From contig JAQGEQ010000297.1 in assembly GCA_034620365.1 (NCBI GenBank), positions 372,001-436,000 on the forward strand: a stretch of DNA of 64,000 bases. The letters run 5' to 3'. The DNA comes from Pegea sp. RAD2-039 (lineage: Eukaryota > Chordata > Thaliacea > Salpida > Salpidae). The position numbers and the translations under genes are program-made. Below are positions 1 through 11,930 of this stretch, one piece after another. How positions within the stretch are numbered: position 1 is the stretch's first letter; each line of letters starts with the position of its first letter. The notes under the pieces were generated by a model. The model was given only the letters and a program-made list of their open reading frames with translations, was not told the DNA's origin and did not search any database.

Positions 1-3000
1 ATACATCATTTATACTTTTTATACACCAGATGTCGCTGTGAATGAATAAATAGATGAGAGGATGTTGATGAAGATCACGTGAGATCTAACTCACCTACAT
101 TCAAGTTTCCAATGAGATTCTCACGACAAATCCACAGAAATTCACAGCAAATAAAAATCTTGAAGATTTACTTTATAGCTTAATTCTTTATTTTTAAATC
201 TTTTTTGTTTATTAGTAATTTCGGTTTTCAGTTCTTCTAATTTTCAGGTAATCTCAAGAAAATTGGAGAAATACCGCTAACATCAGTGATAACACATAAT
301 AGCAATTACAAACTAGCAATTAAAGGCTTACTAGCAACGTGACCCCTTGAAAATGTTATTACAAGTGGTTGCTTTGCTTGTAAACTTTGTATTGCAGCTT
401 TCATCTAAAAATGCTCATATGTCAATTTCTACTAAATACTTTTAATTTTGATTAGTTTTGATGCATGTGAAACTACTTTTCATCGACTGTAAGGAGTAAT
501 AAACTTCTATTAAATACAAATTTGTTTTGATAATTTTATTTTAGCAGCAACAAAATTAGCAAGATGAGAATGTAACTAAAGAGTTTTATTTATCTTTCCC
601 CAACCATTTTCCAACATGGAGTTAATCAAATTTAGAGAAAACAACTTTTGAATTGACTTGAGATCAATTTTTAATGCAGTATCAAGAATTGCTTTTATAC
701 GTTTGTTGAATTTATATTGAAGGGATACTTAAATATATATATGACAATCTTTCACAACAGGATTGTTATTTCTATATTCTCTGTTTTGAAACAAATAAAG
801 TTGCTAATTAAATTTATACTAAATCCAAAAGCAATTCCTGCAAAGTATAAAGTATTAATTACAAAACAGGAGATCGAATCAATTTTAAAGCTGAATTAAA
901 TGTTCTTATCAGATTTTGTAAGATTTTTTAAACTCGCTTTTTACAACAAATTAGCTTTAAATTTTGCTTACAAGTTATAAAAATTGAACTTACATTCCTT
1001 AAATAAAAATACTACACATTTTTTTAATGCTAATAAATTGTAAAACTGTTTAGAGAAAAAATGAAGACAAAATTAATTCTTTATTTGAGATGGAGGTCAA
1101 CTTTAAATATCACAAAGAAAAGAATCTTGCCAAAACTTAAAACCCTAAACGTCGTTTTGACTCCATTTAAACTAAGGCTAAAACTCATAATGAAAGCAAC
1201 CCCAGTTCTAATTTGAACTTCCAGTATGGTTTGATTAACAAATAAGTTACTACAGCTGGTAACGTTTTATTATTGTTCAATTCTATCAGTCAAATATTAT
1301 TATTTTAGACCACTTACTACTCACGCTACACATTTATAATTAGTTAAATGTATCTTGATAATTTTACTACCATATTTAGTTTGTACTCGTATTGGTTCTG
1401 CACTGAATTTTAGATCTGATTAGTTATTTATTTTATTGTTTCAATCAGATTTATTAAAAAATATCGGTAGGTTTTGATACAATACTTTGAATAGAATAAA
1501 TATTGATTAATTTACAAGTGAAAATTTTTGAATTATACAGTGCCGTAAAGAATACTAACTTAAATTACAAAACAACAATAACTTTTTTATTGTAACTTTT
1601 TCAAAAAGAAATTTCATTCAAAAACTGGAAACATTTCGTTTGTTGTTCTCGCTGCTACCGTATAATTATCTTTTACAGCTTAAAATTATTTTTATGTCAA
1701 AATTATTCTGTTGGATAGACAATTGAAGGTTTTTGTGATTAATCATAAATTTTTAAAAGTCTACGTAGTTGTTACATGTTTTTAAGGTACTGATTCATGG
1801 AGACTAAAATTCAATCCTTATGCTTCTTGCATTAAATATAATCAAAAATGAAAATTTTGTTTTAGGTTTGGTTATCATTAAATAATGATAGAAAGTACTT
1901 CACAGTTTCCAAATGTCTGAGTTTTAAAATCTTAAACTTCTTCTTTCGGTTTGTGCCTATTGGTTTGATTCTAATTAGATATTGATACAATCAGCAATTT
2001 TCATGGAATGTATTTAATCAACTTTGTGATAACAAATTTCCGCTGCTATCAAACTATTTTGAATTTTGTGAAAGTTTCTTACAAAACAAAAAAGTACTAA
2101 CTAATTCACTTGTTTTAAATACAACTTATATATAATTCAGTATCAAGACACTATCAGTTATCACCATCATGGTGCTTATGGTTCAATAAATGGGAAAACT
2201 TGTTTTGAAAACAATGAAAGCTTGAAATAAAATGACTTTTTTTGCCAATCTGTTACTATTTGCATGAACTAATAATTAAGAACAAGTAACAAATTATGGC
2301 TATACTTTCTATTCTGCTTTAAAAAATAGCAAGTTAGATTGTTTAAAATCGGTTCAAGTAGAGGCCTTTCGGATTCGACTGATTACAAATTTTTTATAGG
2401 AAAATGTTTGGCTAAAATATAAGTTTATTGGCACTATCTATTTCAGTTAAATAAAGTTAAACAATCCTCTACAAACTTCCTGCATTAATGGTGAGCTGTA
2501 CACTATACTTCTTATTTTATGGAGAATCTTTCTCAAACTGATTGTAACTAAATGATAAAAGATTAGATTTTGTGTTTCTGTTTCAGTTTATTTTATATAC
2601 AAAGACAAGAAATACTTAAATTTTTAGAATAAAAGAACTAAATTATCTTTGAGTTGATGATTACATATGATAGTACTTGATGCAACATGTGAGTATTGAT
2701 AAGCAGTGAAGTCCATTTAGTGATAAGATTGATATGGATCAGTTACTTCGAAGACTGCTACAAAATAAAATAGAAGTTACAGCAAGCACTAATGATGCTC
2801 AGTAATTTTAAACTTTAAAAGTACTTTGATTAACTAAGAATTAAGTTAAGACGATTTTAGAACACCAAGCGTTTTTCAAGCCATAAGTAAGGAAATGATT
2901 TTCATAACTCATTTTCAAATGTTGAAATTTAAAAGTGAAAAACATATTAGAAGTTTTTGTGTAATTCAACTATTAAATAAAATCAACTCACTGTTTGTTC

Positions 3001-3270
3001 ATGATTTTAGTATATCGTTTAGTTCGATGCTCGATATACACTTCCATCTTTCAAACAATTCGTCCTCGGCGTTGTCCATTCAGTCAGTAGAATTCATCTG
3101 ATCCTGGTGGCTAGAAGCTCTGCTGGTTACCAAGTTTGAGTATCGAGTAGAAGCATCGGTTTGTCGAGCTTCCATCGAAGATCGGATATCAGGTTTTTCA
3201 TAGCTATCAGAGTTGAATTGTTCTTCTCTCGTTCTTTGATATCCAGAAGCCATAGTTTGTTTGCTTTCAG
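1..3270. repeat. Segmental duplication, copy A
   Basis: This stretch matches 8645-11930 in the same orientation at high identity (by eye about 95%), with small indels that shift the offset from about 8,642 to 8,662. The match starts at or before the window edge and ends near 3270, inside what is an exon in copy B. Apart from the forkhead exon relic and one small conserved open frame it contains AT-rich sequence with no gene I can support. A 60-codon open frame near 717-899 is shared with copy B but uses a TTG start and is hydrophobic AT-rich sequence, so I do not call it. Confidence 0.93.
2710..2805 (+). other. Candidate short terminal exon, copy A
   Basis: A frame open for 31 codons before a TAA, ending in a peptide that reads MDQLLRRLLQNK then ~11 more residues to NDAQ. 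The same frame is kept in copy B at 11371-11466, where the few base changes give mostly mild replacements (Q to H, I to L, V to I, S to R). A weak AG acceptor precedes position 2710. It could be the last exon of a small gene or a chance open frame that has not yet decayed. I do not recognise the peptide. Confidence 0.25.
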
Positions 3271-3272
3271 AT
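2999..3272 (-). pseudogene. Dead copy of forkhead gene exon 3
   Basis: On the minus strand this reads almost the same peptide as exon 3 of the forkhead gene at 11661-11950 (shared words MASGYQRTREEQ, SSMEAR, SHQDQMNSTD, LFERWK). A tandem TGG TGG in copy B is TGA ATG here, so the frame stops at 3080-3082, before the acidic tail; the tail codons continue in frame to a second stop at 2999. The splice acceptor side is not preserved, since similarity ends near 3272, and no copies of exons 1 and 2 follow. It is a duplicated exon fragment without a gene. Confidence 0.85.
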
Positions 3273-4529
3273 TTACAGGCAGTTTTTACTATATATGAAG
3301 CTAGAATATACTTATGCAAAAAATATACTTTTTTGAACTAACTTTTTTCGACTGATTACTAAAGGACAATAATCATGCTTATTACACACCTGTTTTACAA
3401 AGAAATTTTAACAATTGCATTCAGTAATAAGCTTTTATTATATAAAAAAGTAATCTATAGAAATTTATTTTTTGACAAGCACTACAATCTATGGATGTGA
3501 GTGAAGAAGATACTTTTGGTATTGATTTTGATAATGAAAATTAAGAAACAAAATGAAAAAGATATTTACTTTGTGGTTTCTTATTATATTGTCTGAAAAA
3601 ATAGCTTTAATATTATTATTTGTGAACCCCTACAATATCATTTAATAATTTAACAAGTAGTTTTAGTTTTTTTTATTATTTTAATTTTGTATTTTCATTC
3701 TATTTCCATATTAAAAGTTAACACACTTCGATGCAAATCTATAAAATTAAGTAATTCGTAATATTTCGTACAACATTAGATTTAAGCAACTGATTAGATC
3801 AAAGGAAACAAAATTGTACGCCTTTTATGTTTACTTTGAGCTTTAAGAACTTTCTTTCACTTTATAAAAATAATCTTCTATTTGATTAAAACAGAAAATC
3901 AGGTGGAATATTTAAATTAAAGCACAACTATTTTTCTGCTAACTTCTTAATAATAACATTTGTTCAAAAACTTAAAACATATTCCTTTTATTTTTCGTCT
4001 TAATTAGTTTCAATTTTCAAAGACTTTATTTGGTGGATATGCTGCAAATAAGTTTCTTTAAAATTGCTTAACTTAGTAAACTATCATAAATAAGTAATTA
4101 AACAAATCTTAAGTTAGTATTTTTTTAATCTTCAATCTCAAATATAGTTGGAACTTTACTTTGATTAATCTTCAAAGTTTAAAATAGTTAACTAATTTAT
4201 ATTTTACAGTATTAACAAGTGCAATACTAAAAAGTATTTTCTACTTTTTATTAACTAAAGTGGCAAGTATTTTCTTATTTCTTATTTGGGGTTTTTCCCT
4301 AGGTTTAGTTACCTGAAATGTTCTAGAACTTTTCATAAAAAATTACTTCGTTAAAAAGCCTATAGATAGCTTAAATGATTTTAATTTTGAATAATTTTTC
4401 TTCTAAACTAATTTTATTTAATTTTAGATTGAAATGAACTGATTTAAGGATTTAGCTACCTATTTGTATGTATTAACCTTTAAATTAATGAAAGTAAATG
4501 TTCATCGATAATTTCTAAAGAAAGGTTCT
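3273..4529. other. AT-rich stretch, no supported gene
   Basis: Nothing convincing is visible. A short acidic open frame at 3491-3544 on the plus strand (starts MDVSEEDTFGID, 17 codons then TAA) stands out slightly in composition, but it is too short to call. Confidence 0.5.
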
Positions 4530-7500
4530 ATGGATTCACGTCATCTTTCAAAAAAGGTAAGTGCCTTTTTTTTGACAATTTTACAATTTGTACAGTTTAT
4601 AAAAAGAAAATAACATAAATCCAGAAAAATACTAAAAAAAGTTTCTATTACTGCATAGTGATATGAAACTGATTATTATGTTAAGAAAACAGAAATTATA
4701 AAATAAGTTTTAATGAACCTTACTGTGGCGTCTATCTTTAACAGAATGCTATAACTAAGCGATAATAATAGGTATATTGTTAAAATGTCTGAGAACTCTG
4801 ACCAATTTGAAATAAAACTGAGTTTAGAACCTTGTAAAAGTATGTAGACCTCTCAGTAGTTAAACTATTTGCTGTTGGGGACAAAATCTGATCACTAAAG
4901 GATCTTTGATGAAAATATAATCATAATGATATTCAATGAGCAAAATTTTTTGAGAGGAAAAGTCAGATCTGTCTATTTGTTTCTGAAAATTATAATTTTG
5001 CTAGCAATGTACATCTTATTGTTAAACATAAGTAAATGAGTTGTGTGCAAGGAGATTTTCACTATACAACTTGAATATGATCCATCAAAAAGTTGATTTA
5101 ATATTATTCACTTATAAACTCTTCCTTAAATGATTAGAGGAAATGAAGTCAGTTGAGCAAATTGGATATGTTGAAATTGAGATAATTGTCCCAATATACT
5201 GATTATTTGTAGAATCATATTTTAAAAACCTTTACTAAACTTTTTTGAAGTGGTATCCTTATGGAATAGTCTTTTTTTCATAGATATTAAGTAACTGAAC
5301 TTCAAAGAATAGATATTTAACAATAAAGTTGTTGTTCTGACATCATTCTTTTACACTATTTCAAAAATAAATTTCAATTTTATTCATGACTTTGTCAAGT
5401 TTATTATAAAAAAAGAGAAACATTTTTTCAATAACATAATAATTTGTATGGGAGTAACTAGTAAGTTTTTTTGACATACTATTAAAACTTCTGTCAAAAG
5501 AAAAACTCAATGATAAAGATATATTCTATAAATTATGAATAGCTTTGTTTTTATATGTTATTCATTCACAAAATTTACTTTGGTTGTTGATAATTTCAAA
5601 GCATATTGGAATCAAAGTTTGCAGATTAAAATGTCTTAATAATTTTATTACTGACTCCAGAGGATAAAATTGTAATGTAAATTTACTTTTAGTTATAAAA
5701 CGAAATCAGTATAGAAAATGAAAATTTTGAGCTTAAGAGTACAAGAACCATTAATGATTTTAAATAGTAATGAAGGTCAGAAAAGTGTAGTCCATAATTC
5801 AAGGATTAAATATTTAGATTATAAAGACAGTCTTCCTATGAAGTAAAGAATATCTTTGAAAAGATTTACTGGTGGATAGATTTAAAATATGTATTATTTT
5901 TATATGAATTCTATAAATAAGAGTGGAACTCTAAATTGATATGGATGTATGTAATGAAAAGCTTTAATAATGTCCAAATGTTATTTGCTTCTATAGATTT
6001 GACAAATTGGTTCGAAAGTTAAGAACCTTATTTTGAACTTGACTTTTTTCTGGTAATTCTATTTAAGTCATTAGAGATAAATTATTACAGGCCTTTAATC
6101 ACTTGACATCTGCAAATTGTTTTGTTGTTTAATTAAAAATAAGTTACAGTTGAGTTAGAACTTGGAGTTGATAGATTCATCAATTTGTGAGAACATTTGT
6201 CAATGGCGAGCTTAATTTGCATTGATTGAAATTCTAGATTCCAATGAAGGTTGAAGAGCTACAGACTTTGTACCAAAGATTTTGGCATCTCTGTCAAATA
6301 ATAAAGTTTTTAGAACTATTAAGTAACAAAAAACTGGTTGTTATGTCATTGACATAAATATTGAAAAGAAAAAAACATTATTGCTGCCTTCAGGAAAGCC
6401 ACTACAAAACCTCAGGAAATTATAAAAAAGGGTTAATGAACTTAAGTGTTGTGTCTATCTTTAAATGATTGCTTTATCTAAGCCATAAATTTAGGGTCGT
6501 TTTTAAACTATTTGAGAACTTTAACCAATTTAGAAAGTGAAACTGAGTTTAGAACCTTGTAAAGTTATGTAGACCTCTCAGTAGTTAACCTATTTGTTGT
6601 TGGGGACAAAAGCTGATCACTATAAGATCTTTGATAAAACTAGATTCTTAATGATATTTAATGAGCAAAATTTTTTGAGAGGAAAAGTCAGATCTGTCTC
6701 TTTGTTTCTGAAAATTATAATCTTGCTAGTAATGTATATCTTATTGTTAAACATAAGTAAATGAGTTGTGTGCAAGGTTACCTTTAGAGATTTTCACTCT
6801 ACAATTTGAATATGATCCATCAAAAAGTTAATATAATATTATTCCCTTATAGACTCTTCCTTAAATGATTAAAGGAAATGAAGTCAGTTAAGCAAATTGT
6901 ATATTTTGAAACTGAGACAATTGTTCCAATATACTGATAATTTGTAGAATCATATTTGAAAAACCTTTACTAAAACTTTTTTTAGTGATACTCATGGAAT
7001 AGTCTTTTTTCATAAACATTAAGTAACTGAACTTTAATATTATGTATTTAACAATAAACATAATTGTTTAGACACTGTTCTTTTACAGTATTTCAAAAAT
7101 AAACTACAAGTTTTTATTTTGACTTTGTTATTTTACAGGCAGCAGAGTTAATCATAGAAAAGTATGTGATGAATGCTTGTAACATAAATCATATGGACCA
7201 AATAACGCATTGGGGTTCGATACAGGTAAATAAACTACTCTAATAAGAAAAATTGTTATGACCTGTACAACTATTCATTGCTGTGCTGAAGGAATCCAAC
7301 AGTGCAAACCAAAATAATGTTGGTGGTGTAATATTTTTTTACCTACCTATAAATTTTTTTTAACCAAAAATCATTGAAACACTATTTGAAATTTTTCATT
7401 TACGAATGCCATAGTTTTTATGTATTTATTAAAAATATTTGATTTAATATATTACAACGTTATAGAATTTATTTAGAATTTAATTGTAAGATTTGATTAT

Positions 7501-7917
7501 TATTAGTCCCATCTCACTAACTACTGGTGATAAAGTGTTTTAGGCATTGATGAGTGCTTGAAAATCTTACAGCAAGCAGTTAACATTGGCTTTGAAAATT
7601 TTGTCTGCAGCTATCAACTAGGTTTGTTTATTTTACTAAATACATAAATTTAATTGTAGAGTTTTTCACTTGATATCTAGCTTTGATCTAAAAATTGATG
7701 GTAATGAGATCTTTTTTTATAGACAAACCAAACTAATTCTAATTGAGACTGAAAGAGTTCCACAGCTTCAGGATGAGAAACAAGCTTTAGTTATTTATTT
7801 TTTCAAATGGAAAAAATGGTAAGCTTCTGTAAACAATGTTCTTAAAAATTGTTATTTTATACTTAGCTGGAATTACAACATATTGAGATGGTTAATCCTG
7901 GGGAAGAGGAAGAATAA
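4530..7917 (+). CDS. Possible multi-exon gene, product unknown
   Basis: Two exons fit in phase with good splice sites. Exon 4530-4556 starts with ATG (MDSRHLSKK) and ends at a strong AAG|GTAAGT donor. Exon 7139-7225 follows a TTTTACAG acceptor, encodes 29 residues starting AAELIIEKYV and ending THWGSIQ, and ends at CAG|GTAAAT. Further bracketed segments at 7573-7621, 7723-7818 (contains ETERVPQLQDEKQ) and 7867-7917 (ends NPGEEEE then TAA) have splice-like borders, but their phases do not chain without an early stop, so the 3' structure is unresolved. The 2.6 kb first intron holds a duplicated 0.7 kb repeat. I do not recognise the protein. It could be a small gene, or a decayed one. Confidence 0.3.
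4690..5400. repeat. Intronic direct repeat, copy 1
   Basis: Matches 6415-7130 in direct orientation, with shared words such as TAGACCTCTCAGTAGTTAA and TGAGAGGAAAAGTCAGATCT, and scattered substitutions and short indels. The unit is about 0.7 kb and the offset about 1.7 kb. No coding potential or mobile-element ends are visible in either copy. Confidence 0.85.
6415..7130. repeat. Intronic direct repeat, copy 2
   Basis: Second copy of the repeat at 4690-5400. It ends a few bases before the splice acceptor of the candidate exon at 7139, so the first copy may preserve a relic of the same acceptor region (near 5395) without a following exon. Confidence 0.85.
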
Positions 7918-8020
7918 AGACTTGTGAACTTGGGATCAACATCATCCATTTCATGTGATACACAGAATAACTTTGATTCTTTTTAGCATCTCGGTGACCT
8001 TCACCTACTTAAACTCCAAA

Positions 8021-8431
8021 ATTGAGACCTATTTACATATTCATGAAAAACCTTGGACCAATTGACGAGGTAGTAATGGGACAGGTAATTGGACTTCGAT
8101 TGAATCAACGAAATTGGAGAGAAATCGAAGTCCAAAGTCCACGTATTGGGGCTGTAAAGAGTTGTACGCAGTCTGGGTCAGGTGGACCATTATACTGGAC
8201 TGTGTTTTGCCATGTGAGTAATTTGTAAGGAATTACTTAGCACCTTGACTTGCAAAAAACCCTGGCTAACAAAATTAAGTGGAGAAAACTTGCGATATAA
8301 AACCACAAAAATATACAAATTTACAAACCATATCGTCAGTGGTTTGACAAATCACTGTTACTCCAGGTAGGGGTGAATACAACTAAAACACTTTCGACTT
8401 TTCTTTAGCTAAAACCTAAAAAAATTGAATT
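8021..8431. other. GC-richer patch with perfect hairpin
   Basis: A plus-strand frame is open from 8022 to 8228 but shows no recognisable motif. The notable element is a perfect 11-bp inverted repeat, GGACTTCGATT at 8091-8101 and AATCGAAGTCC at 8123-8133, with a 21-nt loop. The patch is less AT-rich than its surroundings. It could be part of an unrecognised mobile element or a structured RNA; neither is shown. Confidence 0.35.
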
Positions 8432-8647
8432 TTAAGGAAGTGGTGACGCGATAGAATCGGTTACCATGACATTAAGAGAGCAATGATCGACATTGAGCTT
8501 ATTCAAATAAGCGCGAGTCACGCAGTGGGATTCTTTATCTACATCAATAAGAATCACATATGAGGACCTATCATCATCAACATCAGGTATTTTGGCAAAA
8601 ACAGAATTCCATTTTTCATTACCAACAATAACATCGATTCCCAACAC
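8432..8647 (-). CDS. Unrecognised open frame at duplication edge
   Basis: A 71-codon frame with ATG at 8647 and stop at 8432. The peptide (starts MLGIDVIVGNEKW, contains SSYVILIDVDKES) has a balanced composition unlike the lysine/asparagine/phenylalanine-rich random frames nearby, which hints at real coding history. The start codon sits exactly where similarity to the window start begins, so the corresponding part of copy A lies outside the window. No domain recognised. It may be a fragment of a mobile-element protein or one exon of a gene. Confidence 0.3.
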   Translation of the reverse strand: MLGIDVIVGNEKWNSVFAKIPDVDDDRSSYVILIDVDKESHCVTRAYLNKLNVDHCSLNVMVTDSIASPLP

Positions 8648-11600
8648 ATCATTTATACTTTTTATACACCAGATGTCGTAGTGAATGAAAAAATATTTTA
8701 GAGGGTGTTGATCAAGATCACGTGAGATCTAACTCACCTACATTCAAGTTTCCAATGAGATCTTCACAGCAAATCCATAAAAATTCACAGCAAATTCAAA
8801 CATTAATGATTTACTTTTTAGCTTTATTCTTTATTTTTAAATCTGCTTTGTTTATTCGTAAATCCGTTTTTCAGTTCTTCTAATTTTCAGGTGATCTCAA
8901 GAAAATTGGAGAAATATCGCTAACATCAGAGATAACACATAATAGCAATTACAAACTTGCATTTAAAGGCTTACTAGCCAAGGAACCCCTTGAAAATGTT
9001 ATTACAAGTGGTTGCTTTGCTTGTAAACTTTGTATTGCAGCTTTCATCTAGAAATGATCATATGTCAATTTCTACTAAATACTTTTAATTCTGATTAGTT
9101 TTGATGCATGTGAAACTACTTTTCATCGACTGTAAGGAGTAATAAACTTCTATTAAATACAAACTAGATTTGATAATTTTATTTTAGCAGCAACAAAATT
9201 AGCAAGATGAGAATGTAACTAAAGAGTTTTATTTATCTTTCCCAACCATTTTCCAACATGGAGTTAATCAAATTTAGAAAAAACAACTTTTGAAATGACT
9301 TGAGATCAATTTTTAATGCAGTATCAAGAATTACTTTTATACGTTTGTTGAATTTATATTGAAGGGATACTTAAATATATATATGACAATCTTTCACAAC
9401 AGGATTGTTATTTCTATATTCTCTGTTTTGAAACAAATAAAGTTGCTAATTAAATTTATACTAAATCCAAAAGCAATTCCTGCAAAGTATAAAGTATTAA
9501 TTACAAAACAGGAGATCGAATCAATTTTAAAGCTGAATCAAATGTTCTTATCAGATTTTGTAAGATTTTTTAAACTCGCTCATCTAAGCACCTAACTATT
9601 TTTACCATAGATTAGCTTTAAATTTTGCTTACAAGTTATAAAAATTGAACTTACATTCCTTAAATAAAAATACTACACATTTTTTAAATGCTAATAAAGT
9701 GTAAAACTGTTTAGAGAAAAATGAAGACAAAATTAATTCTTTATTTGAGATGGAGGTCAACTTTAAATATCACAAAGAAAAGAATCTTGCCAAAACTTAA
9801 AACCCTAAATGTCGTTTTGACTCCATTTAAACTAAGGCTCAAACTCATAATGAAAGCAACCCCGGTTCTAATTTGAACTTCCAGTATGGTTTGATTAACA
9901 AATAAGTTACTACAGCTGGTAACGTTTTATTATTGTTCAATTCTATCAGTCAAATATTATTATTTTAGACCACTTACTACTCACGCATCACATTTATAAT
10001 TAGTTAAATGTATCTTGATAATTTTACTACCATATTTAATTTGTACTTGGATCGGTTCTGCACTGAATTTTAGATCTGATTGGTTATTTATTTTATTGTT
10101 TCAATCAGATTTATTAAAAACTATCGATAAGTGTTGATACGAAACTTTGAATAGAATAAATATTGATTAATTTACAAGTGAAAAATTTTGAAGTATACAG
10201 TGTCGTAAAGAATACCAACTTAAATGAAAAAACAACAATAACTTTTTTTTTGTAACTTTTTCAAAAAGAAATGTCATTCAAAAACTGGAAACCTTTCGTT
10301 TGTTGTTCTCGCTGCTACCGTATAATTATCTTTTACAGCTTAAAATTCTTTTTATAACAAAATTATTCTGTTGGATAGACAATTGAAGGTTTTTGGGATA
10401 AATCATAAATTTTTAAAAGTCTACGTAGTTGTTACATGTTTTTAAAGTACTGATTCATGGAAACTAAAATTCAATCCTTATGCTTCTTGCATTAAATATA
10501 ATCAAAAATGAAACTTTTGTTTTATGTTTGGTTATCATTAAATAATGATAGAAAGTACTTCACAGTTTCCAAATATCTGAGTTTTAAAATCTAAAACTTC
10601 TTCTTTCGGTTTGTGCCTATTGGTTTGATTCTAATTAGATATTGATACAATCAGCAATTTTCATGGAATGTATTTAATCAACTTTGTGATAACAAAATTC
10701 CACTGCTATCAAACTATTATGAATTTTGTGAAAGTTTCTTACAAAACAAAAAAGTACTAAATATTTCACTTTGTTTTAAATACAACTTATATCTAGTTCA
10801 GTATCAAGACACTATCAGTTATCACCACCATGGTGCTTATGGTTCAATAAATGAGAAAACTTGTTTTGAATACAATGAAAGCTTGAAAAAAAATGACTTT
10901 TTTTGCCAATCTGTTACTATTTGTATGAACTAATACTTAAGAACAAGTAACAAATTATGGCTATACTTTCTATTCTGCTTTAAAAAATAGCAAGTTAGAT
11001 TGTTTAAAATCTTTTCAAGTAGAGGCCTTTCTGATTCGACTGATTACAAATTTTTTATGGGAAAATGTTTGGCTAAAATATAAATTTATTGGCACTAACT
11101 ATTTCAGTTAAATAAAGTTAAACAATCCTCTACAAACTTCCTGCATTAATGGTGAGCTGTACACTATACTTCTTATTTTATGGAAAATCTTTCTTAAACT
11201 GATTGTAACTAAATGAAAAAAGATTCGATTTTGTGTCTCTGTTTCAGTTTATCTTATATACAAAGACAAAAAATACATAAATTTTCAGAATAAAAGAACT
11301 AAATTATCTTTGAGTTGATGATTACATATGATAGTACTTGATGCAACATGTGAGTATTGATAAGCAGTGAAGTCCATTTAGTGATAAGATTGATATGGAT
11401 CACTTACTTCGAAGACTGCTACAAAATAAGTTAGAGATTACAGCAAGAACTAATGATGCTCAGTAATTTTAAACTCTAAAAGTACTTTGATTAACTAAGA
11501 ATTAAGTTAAGACGATTTTTAAAACACCAAGCGTTTTTTAAGCCGTAAGTAAGGAAATGATTTTTATAAGTCGTTTTCAAATGTTGAACTTCAAAAGTGA

Positions 11601-11930
11601 ATTACGTATAAGCAGTTCCTGTGTAATTCAACTATTAAAGAAAATCAACTTACTGTTTGTTCATGAATTAAGTATATCGTTTAGTTCGCTGCTCGATATA
11701 CTCTTCCATCTTTCAAACAATTCGTCCTCGTCGCTGTCCCACCAGTCAGTAGAATTCATCTGATCCTGGTGGCTAGAAGCTCTGCTGGTTATCAAGTTTG
11801 AGTTTTGAGTAGAAGCATCGGTATTTCGAGCTTCCATCGAAGATCGGATATCAGGTATTTCATAGCTATCAGAGTTGAATTGTTCTTCTCTTGTTCTTTG
11901 ATATCCAGAAGCCATAGTTTGTTTGTTATC
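8645..11930. repeat. Segmental duplication, copy B
   Basis: Direct copy of 1-3270. This copy still adjoins the intact forkhead gene and contains its last exon, so it is probably the source. Between 8648 and 11370 I see no gene; the frame at 9359-9595 is the partner of the one at 717-899, extended because a TAA there is CAA here. Confidence 0.93.
11371..11466 (+). other. Candidate short terminal exon, copy B
   Basis: Partner of 2710-2805, with the same 31-codon open frame and TAA stop. In-frame ATG at 11395, peptide beginning MDHLLRRLLQNK. It lies about 200 bp downstream of the forkhead gene's stop codon on the opposite strand. Confidence 0.25.

Noticed and set aside
717..899. 60-codon frame, with an extended partner at 9359-9595
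   Set aside because: It begins at TTG, is I/L/K/F-rich, and is ended by a stop in one copy. No splice context. Probably chance.
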